Assembly (NCBI GenBank): GCA_947447265.1
Contig: CANFKC010000035.1
Span: forward strand, 1-50,467
Length of the DNA stretch: 50,467 nucleotides
Direction of reading: 5' to 3'
Source of the DNA: Chitinophagaceae bacterium
GTDB lineage: Bacteria; Bacteroidota; Bacteroidia; Chitinophagales; Chitinophagaceae
The position numbers and the translations under genes are program-made. This document shows positions 8,206 to 16,263 of the stretch, piece after piece. The notes beneath the pieces were generated by a model, which saw nothing but the letters and a program-made list of their open reading frames with translations, was not told the origin of the DNA and ran no database searches. How positions within the stretch are numbered: position 1 is the first letter of the stretch; each line of letters begins with the position of its first letter.

Positions 8206-8213
8206 CAAATGTA
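8206..8213 (-). promoter_or_regulatory. -7 promoter element for the HMG-CoA reductase operon
   Basis: Read on the minus strand this is TACATTTG, an exact match to the Bacteroidota -7 consensus TAnnTTTG, 14 nt before the start codon. A TTTG lies 14 nt further upstream, shorter than the usual -33 spacing, so the -33 part is weak. It suggests that the lipid operon starts here and not at the upstream genes. Confidence 0.5.
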
Positions 8214-8277
8214 GCCGGGCGAAGAAACAAATTACTTGATAAATGTCAAATAATGAGGCTTGACCTCCCTCTCCAAC

Positions 8278-9507
8278 TTAATTAACGGGAATTCCCATCC
8301 AGGTATACTTATAGAACATGCTCTTGCGCCCTATCTTGCTCTTGCTGAAGTATTTCACCAGGAAATCCTTTTGCTCCCCAACATGCACCTGTACGTCGTC
8401 TATCGACTTTCTTAAAGTTATAATCAGAGTTGCGAGCGAAGGCTTCGGTTTCTTAATTGAAGTCAGTTTTGCAATGGCTTTACTAAGGTTGGCATCTGCG
8501 AGGTCTACCATCGCCTGTATGTCAGCATCTTCCCGCATAGGCTTGAACTGGCTGTTGCGGTAGTTCACAAAATCATTAAAGTCATTAATACCCTTGTTAT
8601 AGTCGGCTACCGCGGCATTATACAAATCTATGCCAGCATTTTCCTCATTGTTGGCGGTTAACTGTTTATCATATTCTACCTCTCTTTTCAGGTGCACCAA
8701 CATATCGTATATCATGGAATTTTTCACTCCATTGCCCTCTACCCTGCGCGCTGCTGCGGCAGTTTGTTCCGTTTTGGATTGCCTGTTCCACGCCTGTATA
8801 GAATCTTTATAGTTAAATACTGGCTTTGTTGCATCAGGCTTTATGCTCCCCTGATAAAATTCAGCATTGGTTATGGGGTAGGTAAGGCATTCCCATATCG
8901 GGTCAAATGGCATGTGCGATTTTATTATGGCTGTTGGTTTAGCCATGAAATAGTCATTATTGATGTGCGGTACAAATTTACCATTGCTTATATAGCCCGA
9001 GCCCCAGGTAGGGTCAAACAAAAACCAATCACCCCCTATCATTGCTGCGCACCACGCATGCGGAATATAATCGGTAAAGCCTTGCTGCTTTGTATACCCA
9101 CTCACCACAAACGCCTGAATGCCGCACTTTGTTACGATATCATGAAAAATGTTGGCATAGTCAATGCATATACCCTTTTGCGTTGCAAATGTTTTAGCTA
9201 TACGCTCGTCAGGCTTTTCGTAAAAGTTGATGGAGAACATATTGTCCACATCATACTTTACATTAGTTGCCAGCCATATAAAGGCAGCCCTTGCCTTGTC
9301 TTCATCTCTGGTAAAATTGGCATCAATATACTGTGCAATGGCTGGTGTCGATTGCGCGGTTGAAGGCGAGATAGCCAGCGCCTTTTTATCAACTGCCGCA
9401 TAATTATTGACGGCAGGCTTAGTCGGCGCTTTCGGTATGCTTTTCTGGGCATGAAGCTGAACGTGCAGCAACAGCATTATAACCAGCAGTTTGGGTAATC
9501 TTTTCAT
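8278..9507 (-). CDS. Secreted transglutaminase-fold (cysteine protease-like) protein
   Basis: The chosen start (9507) gives 409 residues and a clean signal peptide, MKRLPKLLVIMLLLHVQLHAQ. The frame is open 18 codons further upstream, but that would bury the signal. A transglutaminase-like core follows, with the catalytic triad in order: Cys114 in KGICIDYA, His150 in PHAWC, and Asp165 in FDPTWGSGY. The pattern is closest to the KY/kyphoscoliosis type of transglutaminase-fold peptidases. The C-terminal half is helical, Lys-rich and without a recognised domain. It lacks a T9SS sorting domain, so a periplasmic location is likely. It follows the TMTC-like glycosyltransferase gene by 61 nt on the same strand, suggesting co-transcription. 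The substrate is unknown. Confidence 0.85.
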   Translation of the reverse strand: MKRLPKLLVIMLLLHVQLHAQKSIPKAPTKPAVNNYAAVDKKALAISPSTAQSTPAIAQYIDANFTRDEDKARAAFIWLATNVKYDVDNMFSINFYEKPDERIAKTFATQKGICIDYANIFHDIVTKCGIQAFVVSGYTKQQGFTDYIPHAWCAAMIGGDWFLFDPTWGSGYISNGKFVPHINNDYFMAKPTAIIKSHMPFDPIWECLTYPITNAEFYQGSIKPDATKPVFNYKDSIQAWNRQSKTEQTAAAARRVEGNGVKNSMIYDMLVHLKREVEYDKQLTANNEENAGIDLYNAAVADYNKGINDFNDFVNYRNSQFKPMREDADIQAMVDLADANLSKAIAKLTSIKKPKPSLATLIITLRKSIDDVQVHVGEQKDFLVKYFSKSKIGRKSMFYKYTWMGIPVN

Positions 9508-9568
9508 AACAATTTCATCAATAAAATTTGTAACTGATGCGCTGTAAAAGTAGCTAATCATCTACAAA

Positions 9569-11590
9569 TCATTTTAGCAGGCTCTCATAAAAATCTTTGT
9601 CAATATTGCCATATCCGTAGTTCGAGGCCATTTCAAGGTCTTGCAAAGCAGCTTGTTTATTGCCCATTTTACCATAGCACTGGGCCCTGGCATAATAGCT
9701 CTCGCCAGAAGTTTGCTTCAGCTCAACGGCCTTGTTGATATCGGCGAATGCCTCGTTTATTTTGCCCAGCCTGTAGTATACCCTACCGCGGTTCAAATAC
9801 GATTCATGGCCATTCGGAGCCAGCGCAATCGATATCCCGTATTCCGTCAGGGCTTCATCAGTATGTTCGGTAAGGTCCAGCAAATTTGCATAGTTAGCAT
9901 GCGCTGGCTGCATATCTGGCTTCAATCTTATCGCTTCCCGCAGATAGTAGGCTGAGGAATCAACATCGCGCAATATAAAGTAGACAATGCCCATACCCAG
10001 GTTACCGGTAGCGGCTTCCCGGCCGTTATCCAGTGTCATCACTTTTCTAAAATCCTGTTTTGCTTCGTCGTATCGTTTTTGTACCCTTGCCATTACACCT
10101 AACGACATGTAGGGATTAACGTAATCAGGGTTGAGCGTTACTGCCTTATTTAAAAAATACTGGGCTGAATCATAACACAATCTTTCTTCCTCAGCACTTG
10201 CTGCCACCTTCCAGCGTTCAAAATAAATTACGCCCTTGCTGTTATAGGCATATTCGTTTTCAGGATGTGCTTCCATTTGTTTGCTCCAGAGTGTGTCGCT
10301 GTCATACCACACTTTACAACGTGCGTTAGCCATATAGCCAAAAGCCAGGCACACGACTGCCACCAGGGTAAACACAACAGTCTTACTCACTTTGGCACTC
10401 CCACTTTCAACATAACGGGCAACACCAAAGCCAACCATAAAAAACAGGCCAATGTAAGCGATGTAGCTATAACGTTCCGCAACAATGGCATTACCCACAG
10501 GCACAAACTGCAAGAGCAAAACTATATTTACAAGGAAAAACAAACTGCCAAACACAACATTTTTATTATTCCGGCCAAATTTCCAGGCCAGAAAAATCAC
10601 TGCCGCCACTGCAAATGGGAATACATAAAAATAAACCGGGAACAGGTTATTAACCTTTGCGGGGTAGGGATAAAAACAGCTCAACCCAAATGGCAATAGT
10701 GCTTTCCATAAGTAGGTGCCCAAAGTATAACTGCCCATGGTAATGGTATCAATTATACTAAAATGGTCATTGAGTTTGCTCACCACGCCTATCTGCTTCT
10801 GATCTTGCACAGATTTAAGTCCGAAACCAATGGCCAGCAGAAAAAATGGCAGTTTATCAAGCCACATACCCAAATCATGCTTCCTGCTCCGGAATAGATC
10901 TATCAACAATAAAACCACTGGCAGCACAACAGCAACGGGTTTGGAAAGTAATGCCAACACAAACAATACCAGCGTTAACAGGTAGAGCATCCACTTTTTC
11001 GCACCCTGAACACCGGCATAATATAGATAAGCTATGAGTGCTGCTATATAAAACGTACCATATAAAACATCTTTCCTGGCCGATACCCACGCTACCGATT
11101 CCACATGCATGGGATGCAGGGCAAAAAGCAGCGCGGTAATTGCTGCGGCAACCGGCTTTTGGGTGAGCAGCACTACCAACCAGTAAACTAGCATGGTAAC
11201 AATAATATGCAGCAACAGGCTATCAAGATGATATAACCAGGGCTCAAGTTGCACATAATGGTATTCCAGCGCCAGGCTTAGTATGGTAAGCGGATGGTAG
11301 TTACCCATAACCGGCATATTAAAAATTTGGAGCAACCCATTGGCGGAAATATCTTTTACCAAAGGATTCTCCGTGATATAACCGGGATCGTCCCAGCTTA
11401 CAAAAAGATTATCTAAACATACCTTGTAGAATATAAAGGTAACCAGCGCTATGGCCATGGCAATAAACACATGACTATATTTATTAAATATACCCGGCCT
11501 ACCCCCTATACTACCAGGGGCTGCTGATGTTTGTCCGGTTACTTTTACCGGGTCGTCAGCAGCAACTATGCCTCCTTTTTTCTTTCCCAT
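9569..11590 (-). CDS. TMTC-like GT-C glycosyltransferase with C-terminal TPR repeats
   Basis: This 673-residue protein has a cytoplasmic N-terminal tail of about 38 residues, then roughly ten hydrophobic segments to about residue 410, then TPR repeats to the end. The first periplasmic loop contains WDDPGYI (Asp67-Asp68), the acidic pair expected in GT-C transferases. The HPMHVESVAWVSARKD segment is typical of bacterial relatives of TMTC O-mannosyltransferases, which move sugars from polyprenyl-phosphate donors to exported proteins. The C-terminal TPRs (about 430-673) probably bind acceptor proteins. A downstream secreted transglutaminase-fold gene sits 61 nt away. Acceptor and sugar cannot be deduced. 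A non-enzymatic TPR membrane protein is the weaker alternative. Confidence 0.8.
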   Translation of the reverse strand: MGKKKGGIVAADDPVKVTGQTSAAPGSIGGRPGIFNKYSHVFIAMAIALVTFIFYKVCLDNLFVSWDDPGYITENPLVKDISANGLLQIFNMPVMGNYHPLTILSLALEYHYVQLEPWLYHLDSLLLHIIVTMLVYWLVVLLTQKPVAAAITALLFALHPMHVESVAWVSARKDVLYGTFYIAALIAYLYYAGVQGAKKWMLYLLTLVLFVLALLSKPVAVVLPVVLLLIDLFRSRKHDLGMWLDKLPFFLLAIGFGLKSVQDQKQIGVVSKLNDHFSIIDTITMGSYTLGTYLWKALLPFGLSCFYPYPAKVNNLFPVYFYVFPFAVAAVIFLAWKFGRNNKNVVFGSLFFLVNIVLLLQFVPVGNAIVAERYSYIAYIGLFFMVGFGVARYVESGSAKVSKTVVFTLVAVVCLAFGYMANARCKVWYDSDTLWSKQMEAHPENEYAYNSKGVIYFERWKVAASAEEERLCYDSAQYFLNKAVTLNPDYVNPYMSLGVMARVQKRYDEAKQDFRKVMTLDNGREAATGNLGMGIVYFILRDVDSSAYYLREAIRLKPDMQPAHANYANLLDLTEHTDEALTEYGISIALAPNGHESYLNRGRVYYRLGKINEAFADINKAVELKQTSGESYYARAQCYGKMGNKQAALQDLEMASNYGYGNIDKDFYESLLK

Positions 11591-11738
11591 GACGTATAAA
11601 TATACTACCAGTTTTTAATTACAGCCAGCCAATTAACTAAATTATTCAAGTCAAAATACAATGCGGTCAGGAAATGCCTGCTAAGCGCAAGCAACCGGCA
11701 AACCCAACACATCTATATAAATTACACTAACTTACACC

Positions 11739-11761
11739 CGACAAAATGTCCCATTTTGACG
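11739..11761. promoter_or_regulatory. Palindrome upstream of the grpE promoter (possible operator)
   Basis: CAAAATG (11742-11748) and CATTTTG (11752-11758) form a perfect 7-bp inverted repeat around TCC, with near-symmetric flanks (CGA/ACG). It abuts the -33 box of the grpE promoter. It is not the CIRCE element of HrcA. A regulator-binding role is inference. Confidence 0.4.
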
Positions 11762-11790
11762 TTTGGCAAAATTATTGACCAATATACTTG
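11762..11790 (+). promoter_or_regulatory. Promoter of grpE-dnaJ
   Basis: TTTG (11762-11765), 17 nt, then TATACTTG (11783-11790) fits the Bacteroidota pattern TTTG-N17-20-TAnnTTTG with one mismatch. The box ends four nucleotides before the ATG at 11795. Confidence 0.55.
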
Positions 11791-11794
11791 CAAT

Positions 11795-12418
11795 ATGTTT
11801 TTTAAAAAAAAGAAGGCTATGAGCGACAATTTAAACGATAATATAAATACAGGCAAGGAAAATTCCGACAACATGGCACAAGAAGCAAATATGGAAGATA
11901 TACTGGCAAACATGCTGAATACAGATGACAGCCATGCAGCAGGAGCCAATTTAAGCGAGGGTGAAGATGATGAGATGGCCAAAGTAAAGGCTGAGGTGGA
12001 CGAAATGAAGGATAAGCATATACGTTTGATAGCTGAATTTGACAATTTCCGCAGGCGTACCGCTAAAGAAAGAATTGAAGAGAAACAACTGGCCGGCAAA
12101 GACCTCATTCAGTCGTTGCTGGTAGTACTTGATGATATGGGCAGGGCAGAAAAACAAATCGACTCTGCAACTGACGTAGCTGCAATTAAGGAAGGTGTTG
12201 CATTGGTTTTTAGCAAATTACGTAATATTTTGCAGCAGAGAGGGTTGAAAGCAATGGATGCCCATAACGAAGAATTTAATGCCGACCTGCATGAAGCTAT
12301 TACCGAAATACCAGCACCAAACGATGCTATGAAAGGTAAAGTTATGGATGTGGTAGAACCAGGTTACTACCTGAACGACAAACTGATCAGGTGCGCTAAG
12401 GTGGTTGTAGGCAACTAA
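11795..12418 (+). CDS. grpE: Nucleotide exchange factor GrpE
   Basis: GrpE is the ADP-release factor of the DnaK chaperone cycle. From 11795 the protein has 207 residues. It has an acidic, low-complexity N-terminal arm, a long coiled coil (about 75-125, including the hallmark LIAEFDNFRRRTAKER), and the C-terminal beta-wing that ends in the conserved GYYLNDKLIRCAKVVVG. The frame is open to an ATG at 11756, but the -7 promoter box at 11783-11790 lies inside that extension, so I prefer 11795 (MFFKKKK). The ATG at 11819 (MSDNLND) is also plausible. dnaJ follows after 120 nt and dnaK lies about 6 kb downstream on the same strand. Confidence 0.95.
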   Translation: MFFKKKKAMSDNLNDNINTGKENSDNMAQEANMEDILANMLNTDDSHAAGANLSEGEDDEMAKVKAEVDEMKDKHIRLIAEFDNFRRRTAKERIEEKQLAGKDLIQSLLVVLDDMGRAEKQIDSATDVAAIKEGVALVFSKLRNILQQRGLKAMDAHNEEFNADLHEAITEIPAPNDAMKGKVMDVVEPGYYLNDKLIRCAKVVVGN

Positions 12419-12538
12419 GGGCAATAAGCAGCTAATAATACCGGATGTACATAAACCTGCTGCCCGGATTGCTGACAATTAGCCCTATATATTTTTTGAA
12501 ATTCCCGGAGCGTTTCGGGGCCAATTTAGAATTGAAAA

Positions 12539-13714
12539 ATGGCAAAAAGAGATTATTACGAAATACTGGGAGTAACCAAAAGCTCAAGTGCCGACGAAAT
12601 AAAAAAGTCGTACAGGAAAATAGCACTCCAGTTTCACCCTGACCGTAACCCGGGTAATAAAGAGGCGGAAGATAAATTTAAGGAAGCGGCGGAAGCTTAT
12701 GATACCCTCAGCAACCCTGACAAACGCGCCCAGTACGACCGTTTCGGTCACGCACCAATGGGTGGCGGCGGAGGCGGTGGCTTCCAGGGCCATGGTGGCA
12801 TGCGCATGGAAGATATTTTCAGCAACTTCGGCGATGTGTTCGGCGAAGATGTGTTCAGTAATTTCTTCGGTGGCGGTGGCGGCGGTCGCCAGGGTGGCCA
12901 ACGCCAGGGCACTCGTGGTGCCAACCTCAGGATCAAGCTTAAAATGGACTTTAGTGAAATAGCTAATGGCGCCAATAAGAAAATAAAAGTAAAGAAACAT
13001 GTAACCTGCACTACCTGCAGCGGCAATGGAGCACGAGATAAAAACTCTATGCAAACCTGCGCAGGTTGCGGAGGCAGCGGCCAGGTGCGCAGGGTGACCA
13101 GCACCTTCCTGGGCCAGATGCAAACGGTAACAACCTGCCCTACCTGTAATGGTGAAGGGTCAACAATTACCCACAAATGTGGCAATTGCAAAGGCGAAGG
13201 CAGGGTATATGGCGAAGAAACATTAAGCCTTGACATACCGGCAGGTGTGGCTGATGGCATGCAACTGAGCATGAGCGGGCGCGGAAATGCCGGCGAACGT
13301 GGTGGCCCTCCGGGAGACCTGCTGATTCTAATAGAAGAAGAGAAACATGAACACCTGCAACGTAGGGAATTAGATGTGGTGTACGTACTGCATGTATCTT
13401 TCCCTGATGCTGTTTTAGGTACCCAGGTAGAAGTACCGACTATTGATGGAAAGGCTAAAATAAAAGTTCCGGCAGGCACCCAAAGTGGTAAGATCTTCCG
13501 CCTGAAAGGCAAGGGCTTCCCTTCCTTCCAGAGTTACGAAAGGGGCGACCAGTTGGTAGAAGTGTGTGTTTGGTCTCCAACCAACCTTACCAATAAAGAA
13601 AGGGAAATGCTCGAAACCTTGAAAGAGTCACCTAATTTTAAACCAGGTGCAGAAGCCAAAACCGCTCATGAGGATAGAAGTTTCTTTGATAAGATGAAAG
13701 ACGTTTTCAGCTAA
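12539..13714 (+). CDS. dnaJ: Chaperone protein DnaJ
   Basis: This 391-residue type I DnaJ stimulates the ATPase of DnaK and delivers substrates to it. The J domain (1-70) has HPD at 33-35. A Gly/Phe-rich linker follows (about 75-125, with poly-Gly runs). The zinc-binding domain holds four CxxCxGxG-type units (CTTCSGNG, CAGCGGSG, CPTCNGEG, CGNCKGEG). The two C-terminal beta domains and dimerisation region complete the protein. Domain order and length are normal. It lies 120 nt after grpE, with no clear TAnnTTTG box of its own, so it is probably transcribed from the grpE promoter. A strong hairpin terminator follows at 13744. Confidence 0.98.
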   Translation: MAKRDYYEILGVTKSSSADEIKKSYRKIALQFHPDRNPGNKEAEDKFKEAAEAYDTLSNPDKRAQYDRFGHAPMGGGGGGGFQGHGGMRMEDIFSNFGDVFGEDVFSNFFGGGGGGRQGGQRQGTRGANLRIKLKMDFSEIANGANKKIKVKKHVTCTTCSGNGARDKNSMQTCAGCGGSGQVRRVTSTFLGQMQTVTTCPTCNGEGSTITHKCGNCKGEGRVYGEETLSLDIPAGVADGMQLSMSGRGNAGERGGPPGDLLILIEEEKHEHLQRRELDVVYVLHVSFPDAVLGTQVEVPTIDGKAKIKVPAGTQSGKIFRLKGKGFPSFQSYERGDQLVEVCVWSPTNLTNKEREMLETLKESPNFKPGAEAKTAHEDRSFFDKMKDVFS

Positions 13715-13743
13715 GCAATAATGTTATTATACATATTTTATAG

Positions 13744-13769
13744 AGGGCTCAAGAAATTGGGCCCTTTTT
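13744..13769 (+). terminator. Rho-independent terminator after dnaJ
   Basis: AGGGCTCAA (13744-13752) and TTGGGCCCT (13757-13765) form a 9-bp stem with one G-U pair around a GAAA tetraloop, followed by a T5 run. Confidence 0.85.
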
Positions 13770-14032
13770 CCTGCCCTTAACTGCCATAAAAACTCACTAA
13801 AAATTACATATGAGCGATGTTGCTGGTAAGTTGTTGTATCATCCACTCGACGCAGCACAAATAATTTCAAGAATGTTTGTGACACATTTTTTCCCAATTC
13901 GTTGCATACCAGGGTAGAGCATATCGAACGAACTACTAATTAGCTTAAAGAGCGGCATTAGCCCGTCTGCCGCCAGGCAAGATTCGTGCGACGCCCGGAA
14001 AATAAAAATAAGCAGCTTTGCTACATTCTACC

Positions 14033-14071
14033 AATTGTCAAATTGTCGAATTGCCAAATTGCCGAATTGTC
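14033..14071. repeat. Tandem 8-bp repeat AATTG(T/C)C(A/G), about five copies
   Basis: The copies are AATTGTCA, AATTGTCG, AATTGCCA, AATTGCCG and a final AATTGTC. The TTG at 14051-14053 inside the array is placed exactly as a -33 element for fabG. Confidence 0.9.
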
Positions 14072-14080
14072 TTACTTTAG
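14051..14080 (+). promoter_or_regulatory. Promoter of fabG
   Basis: TTG (14051-14053), 19 nt, then TACTTTAG (14073-14080) matches the Bacteroidota -33/-7 arrangement with one mismatch in the -7 box. The ATG follows 18 nt later. The gene at 16264 has the same TACTTTAGCCG box at the same distance from its ATG. Confidence 0.55.
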
Positions 14081-14098
14081 CCGCCAAATTATTATCAA

Positions 14099-14845
14099 AT
14101 GAAATTGCTTGAAAATAAAGTTGCCTTAATTACCGGCGCCAGCAGGGGCATCGGCGAAGCTATAGCTGTAAAATTTGCTGAACAGGGTGCGGCTATCGCA
14201 TTCACTTATTTGTCATCAGAAGAACGGGCAAAGGCACTCGAAGAGCGCCTTTCTGCTTTGGGTGTTAAAGCAAAAGGTTATAAATGCGATGCTGGTGACT
14301 ATAAAGCGACAGAACAATTGGCAGCTGAAATAATTAAAGAATTCGGAAATATTGATGTGTGCGTGAACAATGCGGGTATCAGTAAAGATAATTTGCTGCT
14401 GCGCCTTACCCCTGAACAGTGGGACGATGTTATGCAGGCAAACCTGAAAAGCGTATTCAACCTTACCAAGCAGGTTATAAAACCAATGATGAAAGCCCGT
14501 TCGGGAAGCATTATTAACCTGAGTTCGGTAGTAGGCGTTAGGGGTAATGCAGGCCAAAGCGCTTATGCCGCTTCAAAAGCAGGTATCATTGGCTTTACAA
14601 AAAGTATTGCACAAGAAATAGGCAGCCGTAACATCAGGTGCAATGCGATTGCTCCAGGCTTTATTGAAACAGACATGACACACTACTTACAAGATGGTGG
14701 TGCAGAAAAATGGTTTGAAAAAATACCATTGGGCCGTTTCGGTAAAACAGAAGATGTTGCAAATGCAGCCCTCTTTTTAGCGAGTGATATGAGTACTTAT
14801 GTTACCGGCCAGGTATTAAGTGTTTGTGGTGGAATGTCTGTCTAA
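14099..14845 (+). CDS. fabG: 3-oxoacyl-[acyl-carrier-protein] reductase FabG
   Basis: FabG is the NADPH-dependent ketoreductase of type II fatty acid elongation. The 248-residue short-chain dehydrogenase has the Rossmann motif TGASRGIG near the N-terminus, the NAG motif (VNNAGIS), the catalytic Ser in INLSSVVG, and the YAASKAG active-site Tyr/Lys. It ends with the typical TGQVLSVCGGMSV. Length and motif spacing are those of FabG. fabH follows on the same strand after 251 nt of repeat-containing sequence, so the two could be separately transcribed. Other SDR reductases look similar, but the C-terminal signature supports FabG. Confidence 0.93.
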   Translation: MKLLENKVALITGASRGIGEAIAVKFAEQGAAIAFTYLSSEERAKALEERLSALGVKAKGYKCDAGDYKATEQLAAEIIKEFGNIDVCVNNAGISKDNLLLRLTPEQWDDVMQANLKSVFNLTKQVIKPMMKARSGSIINLSSVVGVRGNAGQSAYAASKAGIIGFTKSIAQEIGSRNIRCNAIAPGFIETDMTHYLQDGGAEKWFEKIPLGRFGKTEDVANAALFLASDMSTYVTGQVLSVCGGMSV

Positions 14846-14902
14846 TGGCTCAATTGCGTAATGGCTCAATGGCTCAATTAGAATTTGACAATTTGACAAT
14901 TG
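14845..14902. repeat. Short ATGGCTCAAT / AATTTGACA repeats after fabG
   Basis: ATGGCTCAAT occurs at 14845-14854, 14861-14870 and 14869-14878, followed by two AATTTGACA-like units up to about 14902. The tract overlaps the last base of the fabG stop codon. Confidence 0.75.
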
Positions 14903-14944
14903 CTGGGGTTCGTACAAAGCATTCATTACAAGCTAAAACCAGCT

Positions 14945-15060
14945 TTTGACTTTATACAGAGACGCACGACTCATTATAGCTTTCGACTTTATACTCAAGA
15001 CTTATGACTTAAGACTCACGACTATCTACTAACTACTAACTACTAACTACTCCTTACTAA
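14945..15060. repeat. Degenerate ACTTATGACT/CTAACTA repeats upstream of fabH
   Basis: The tract holds many near-copies of a (T)TATGACTT/CACGACT unit (for example at 15001-15021), then four tandem ACTAACT units (about 15027-15050). It ends about 10 nt before the fabH -7 box. It is related to the tracts upstream of mnmE and ppa. Confidence 0.7.
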
Positions 15061-15069
15061 CTAATTGAT

Positions 15070-15077
15070 TACTTTTG
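15070..15077 (+). promoter_or_regulatory. -7 promoter element for fabH
   Basis: TACTTTTG is an exact TAnnTTTG match, 19 nt before the fabH ATG. No good -33 TTG is seen at the usual spacing. Confidence 0.5.
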
Positions 15078-15096
15078 AAGTTCTAAAACAATACGA

Positions 15097-16101
15097 ATGC
15101 AAAAAATACATGCTGCTATTACTGCTGTTGGTGGTTACGTTCCGGAATACAGGCTTACTAATGCCGAACTGGAAACGATGATGGACACTACCGATGAGTG
15201 GATAATGACCAGGACAGGGATAAAAGAAAGACGCATTTTAAAAGGGGAAGGAAAGGGAAGCAGCGATCTGGCTGTAGGTGCAGTAAACAACTTACTGGAA
15301 AAAAATGGAATAAGCCCCGAAGAAATTGAATTAGTTATTTGTGCTACTACTACCCCAGACATGCAGTTCCCGGCTACCGCAAACGTTATTTGCGATAAAG
15401 TGGGCATGACAAATGCATGGGGTTACGATATTAACGCAGCTTGCAGCGGCTTTATTTATGCGCTTACAATCGGTTCGCAGTTTATTGAAACCGGCAGGCA
15501 TAAAAAGGTACTGGTGATCGGCGTTGACAAAATGAGTTCAATTATGAACTATGAAGACCGCGCTACATCTATCATTTTCGGCGATGGCGCGGGTTGTGTA
15601 TTGCTGGAACCTAATGACGAAGGCAACGGACTGATTGACTCTCTTCTCAAAACCGATGGCCGTGGCCGCGTTTACCTGCACCAGAAAGCAGGTGGCTCGG
15701 TTAAGCCGGCTTCTATTGAAACGGTAATGAACAAAGAGCATTATGTATACCAGGAAGGTCAGCAGGTGTTTAAGTTCGCTGTAAAAAATATGGCGGATGC
15801 TGCAGCGGAAATAATGGAAAGGAACAACCTGACTGCTGACGACGTGGCATGGCTGGTTCCGCACCAGGCTAACAAACGCATTATTACCGCAACCGCTGAA
15901 AGGATGAACCTTCCGGCCGAAAAAGTAATGGTGAATATTGAGCGCTTCGGTAACACTACCAATGGCACGCTACCGTTATGCCTCTGGGAATGGGAAAACC
16001 AATTACACAAAGGCGACAATATAATATTGGCTGCATTTGGTGGCGGTTTCACATGGGGGTCTACTTTCATAAAGTGGGCTTACGATGGCGATAAAAAATA
16101 A
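15097..16101 (+). CDS. fabH: 3-oxoacyl-[acyl-carrier-protein] synthase III FabH
   Basis: FabH (KAS III) starts fatty acid synthesis by condensing an acyl-CoA primer with malonyl-ACP. The 334-residue protein has the catalytic triad Cys116 (NAACSGF), His256 (VPHQANKRI) and Asn286 (GNTTNGTLPL). The FGDGAG motif is at about 161-166 and the C-terminal GGGFTWGS is intact. In Bacteroidota this enzyme often takes branched primers; that is family knowledge and is not visible here. An AT-rich hairpin (16117-16137, CTATTAAT/ATTAATAG) follows but lacks a T run. Confidence 0.96.
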   Translation: MQKIHAAITAVGGYVPEYRLTNAELETMMDTTDEWIMTRTGIKERRILKGEGKGSSDLAVGAVNNLLEKNGISPEEIELVICATTTPDMQFPATANVICDKVGMTNAWGYDINAACSGFIYALTIGSQFIETGRHKKVLVIGVDKMSSIMNYEDRATSIIFGDGAGCVLLEPNDEGNGLIDSLLKTDGRGRVYLHQKAGGSVKPASIETVMNKEHYVYQEGQQVFKFAVKNMADAAAEIMERNNLTADDVAWLVPHQANKRIITATAERMNLPAEKVMVNIERFGNTTNGTLPLCLWEWENQLHKGDNIILAAFGGGFTWGSTFIKWAYDGDKK

Positions 16102-16237
16102 TCGGCCTTCACTGTTCTATTAATTACATATTAATAGGTTATAATAGCGAAGGACATTTTTGGAACAAATTTTTAGTTTTATTGCCCGTTTAGGCATAAA
16201 TTTATTGTTGAAGCTTTATTTTTGAGTAAACTTTTAA

Positions 16238-16245
16238 TACTTTAG
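16238..16245 (+). promoter_or_regulatory. -7 promoter element for the EGF-like lipoprotein
   Basis: TACTTTAG followed by CCG, 18 nt before the ATG, the same arrangement as fabG. The upstream TTTG is too close for a standard -33 box. Confidence 0.4.
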
Positions 16246-16263
16246 CCGTTTCAAATACTATTT

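Larger units (their letters stand above)
13770..14098. other. Intergenic region before fabG
   Basis: I see no credible gene in these roughly 330 nt. The first two thirds are featureless. The end holds an 8-bp tandem repeat (14033-14071) and a promoter (14051-14080) that leads into fabG. Confidence 0.6.

Noticed and set aside
8692-9363. 223-codon open frame antisense to the transglutaminase-fold gene
   Set aside because: The opposite strand has a signal peptide and full catalytic triad. This frame has no recognisable domain and uses rare-looking composition.
12748-13512. 254-codon open frame antisense to dnaJ
   Set aside because: It is the complement of the Gly-rich and Cys-rich DnaJ coding sequence and gives a Pro-rich, low-complexity protein with no promoter or homologous look.
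14845-15060. Possible CRISPR array in the repeats around fabG and fabH
   Set aside because: The units are 7-12 bp, degenerate and not separated by unique spacers of constant length. No cas gene is nearby.
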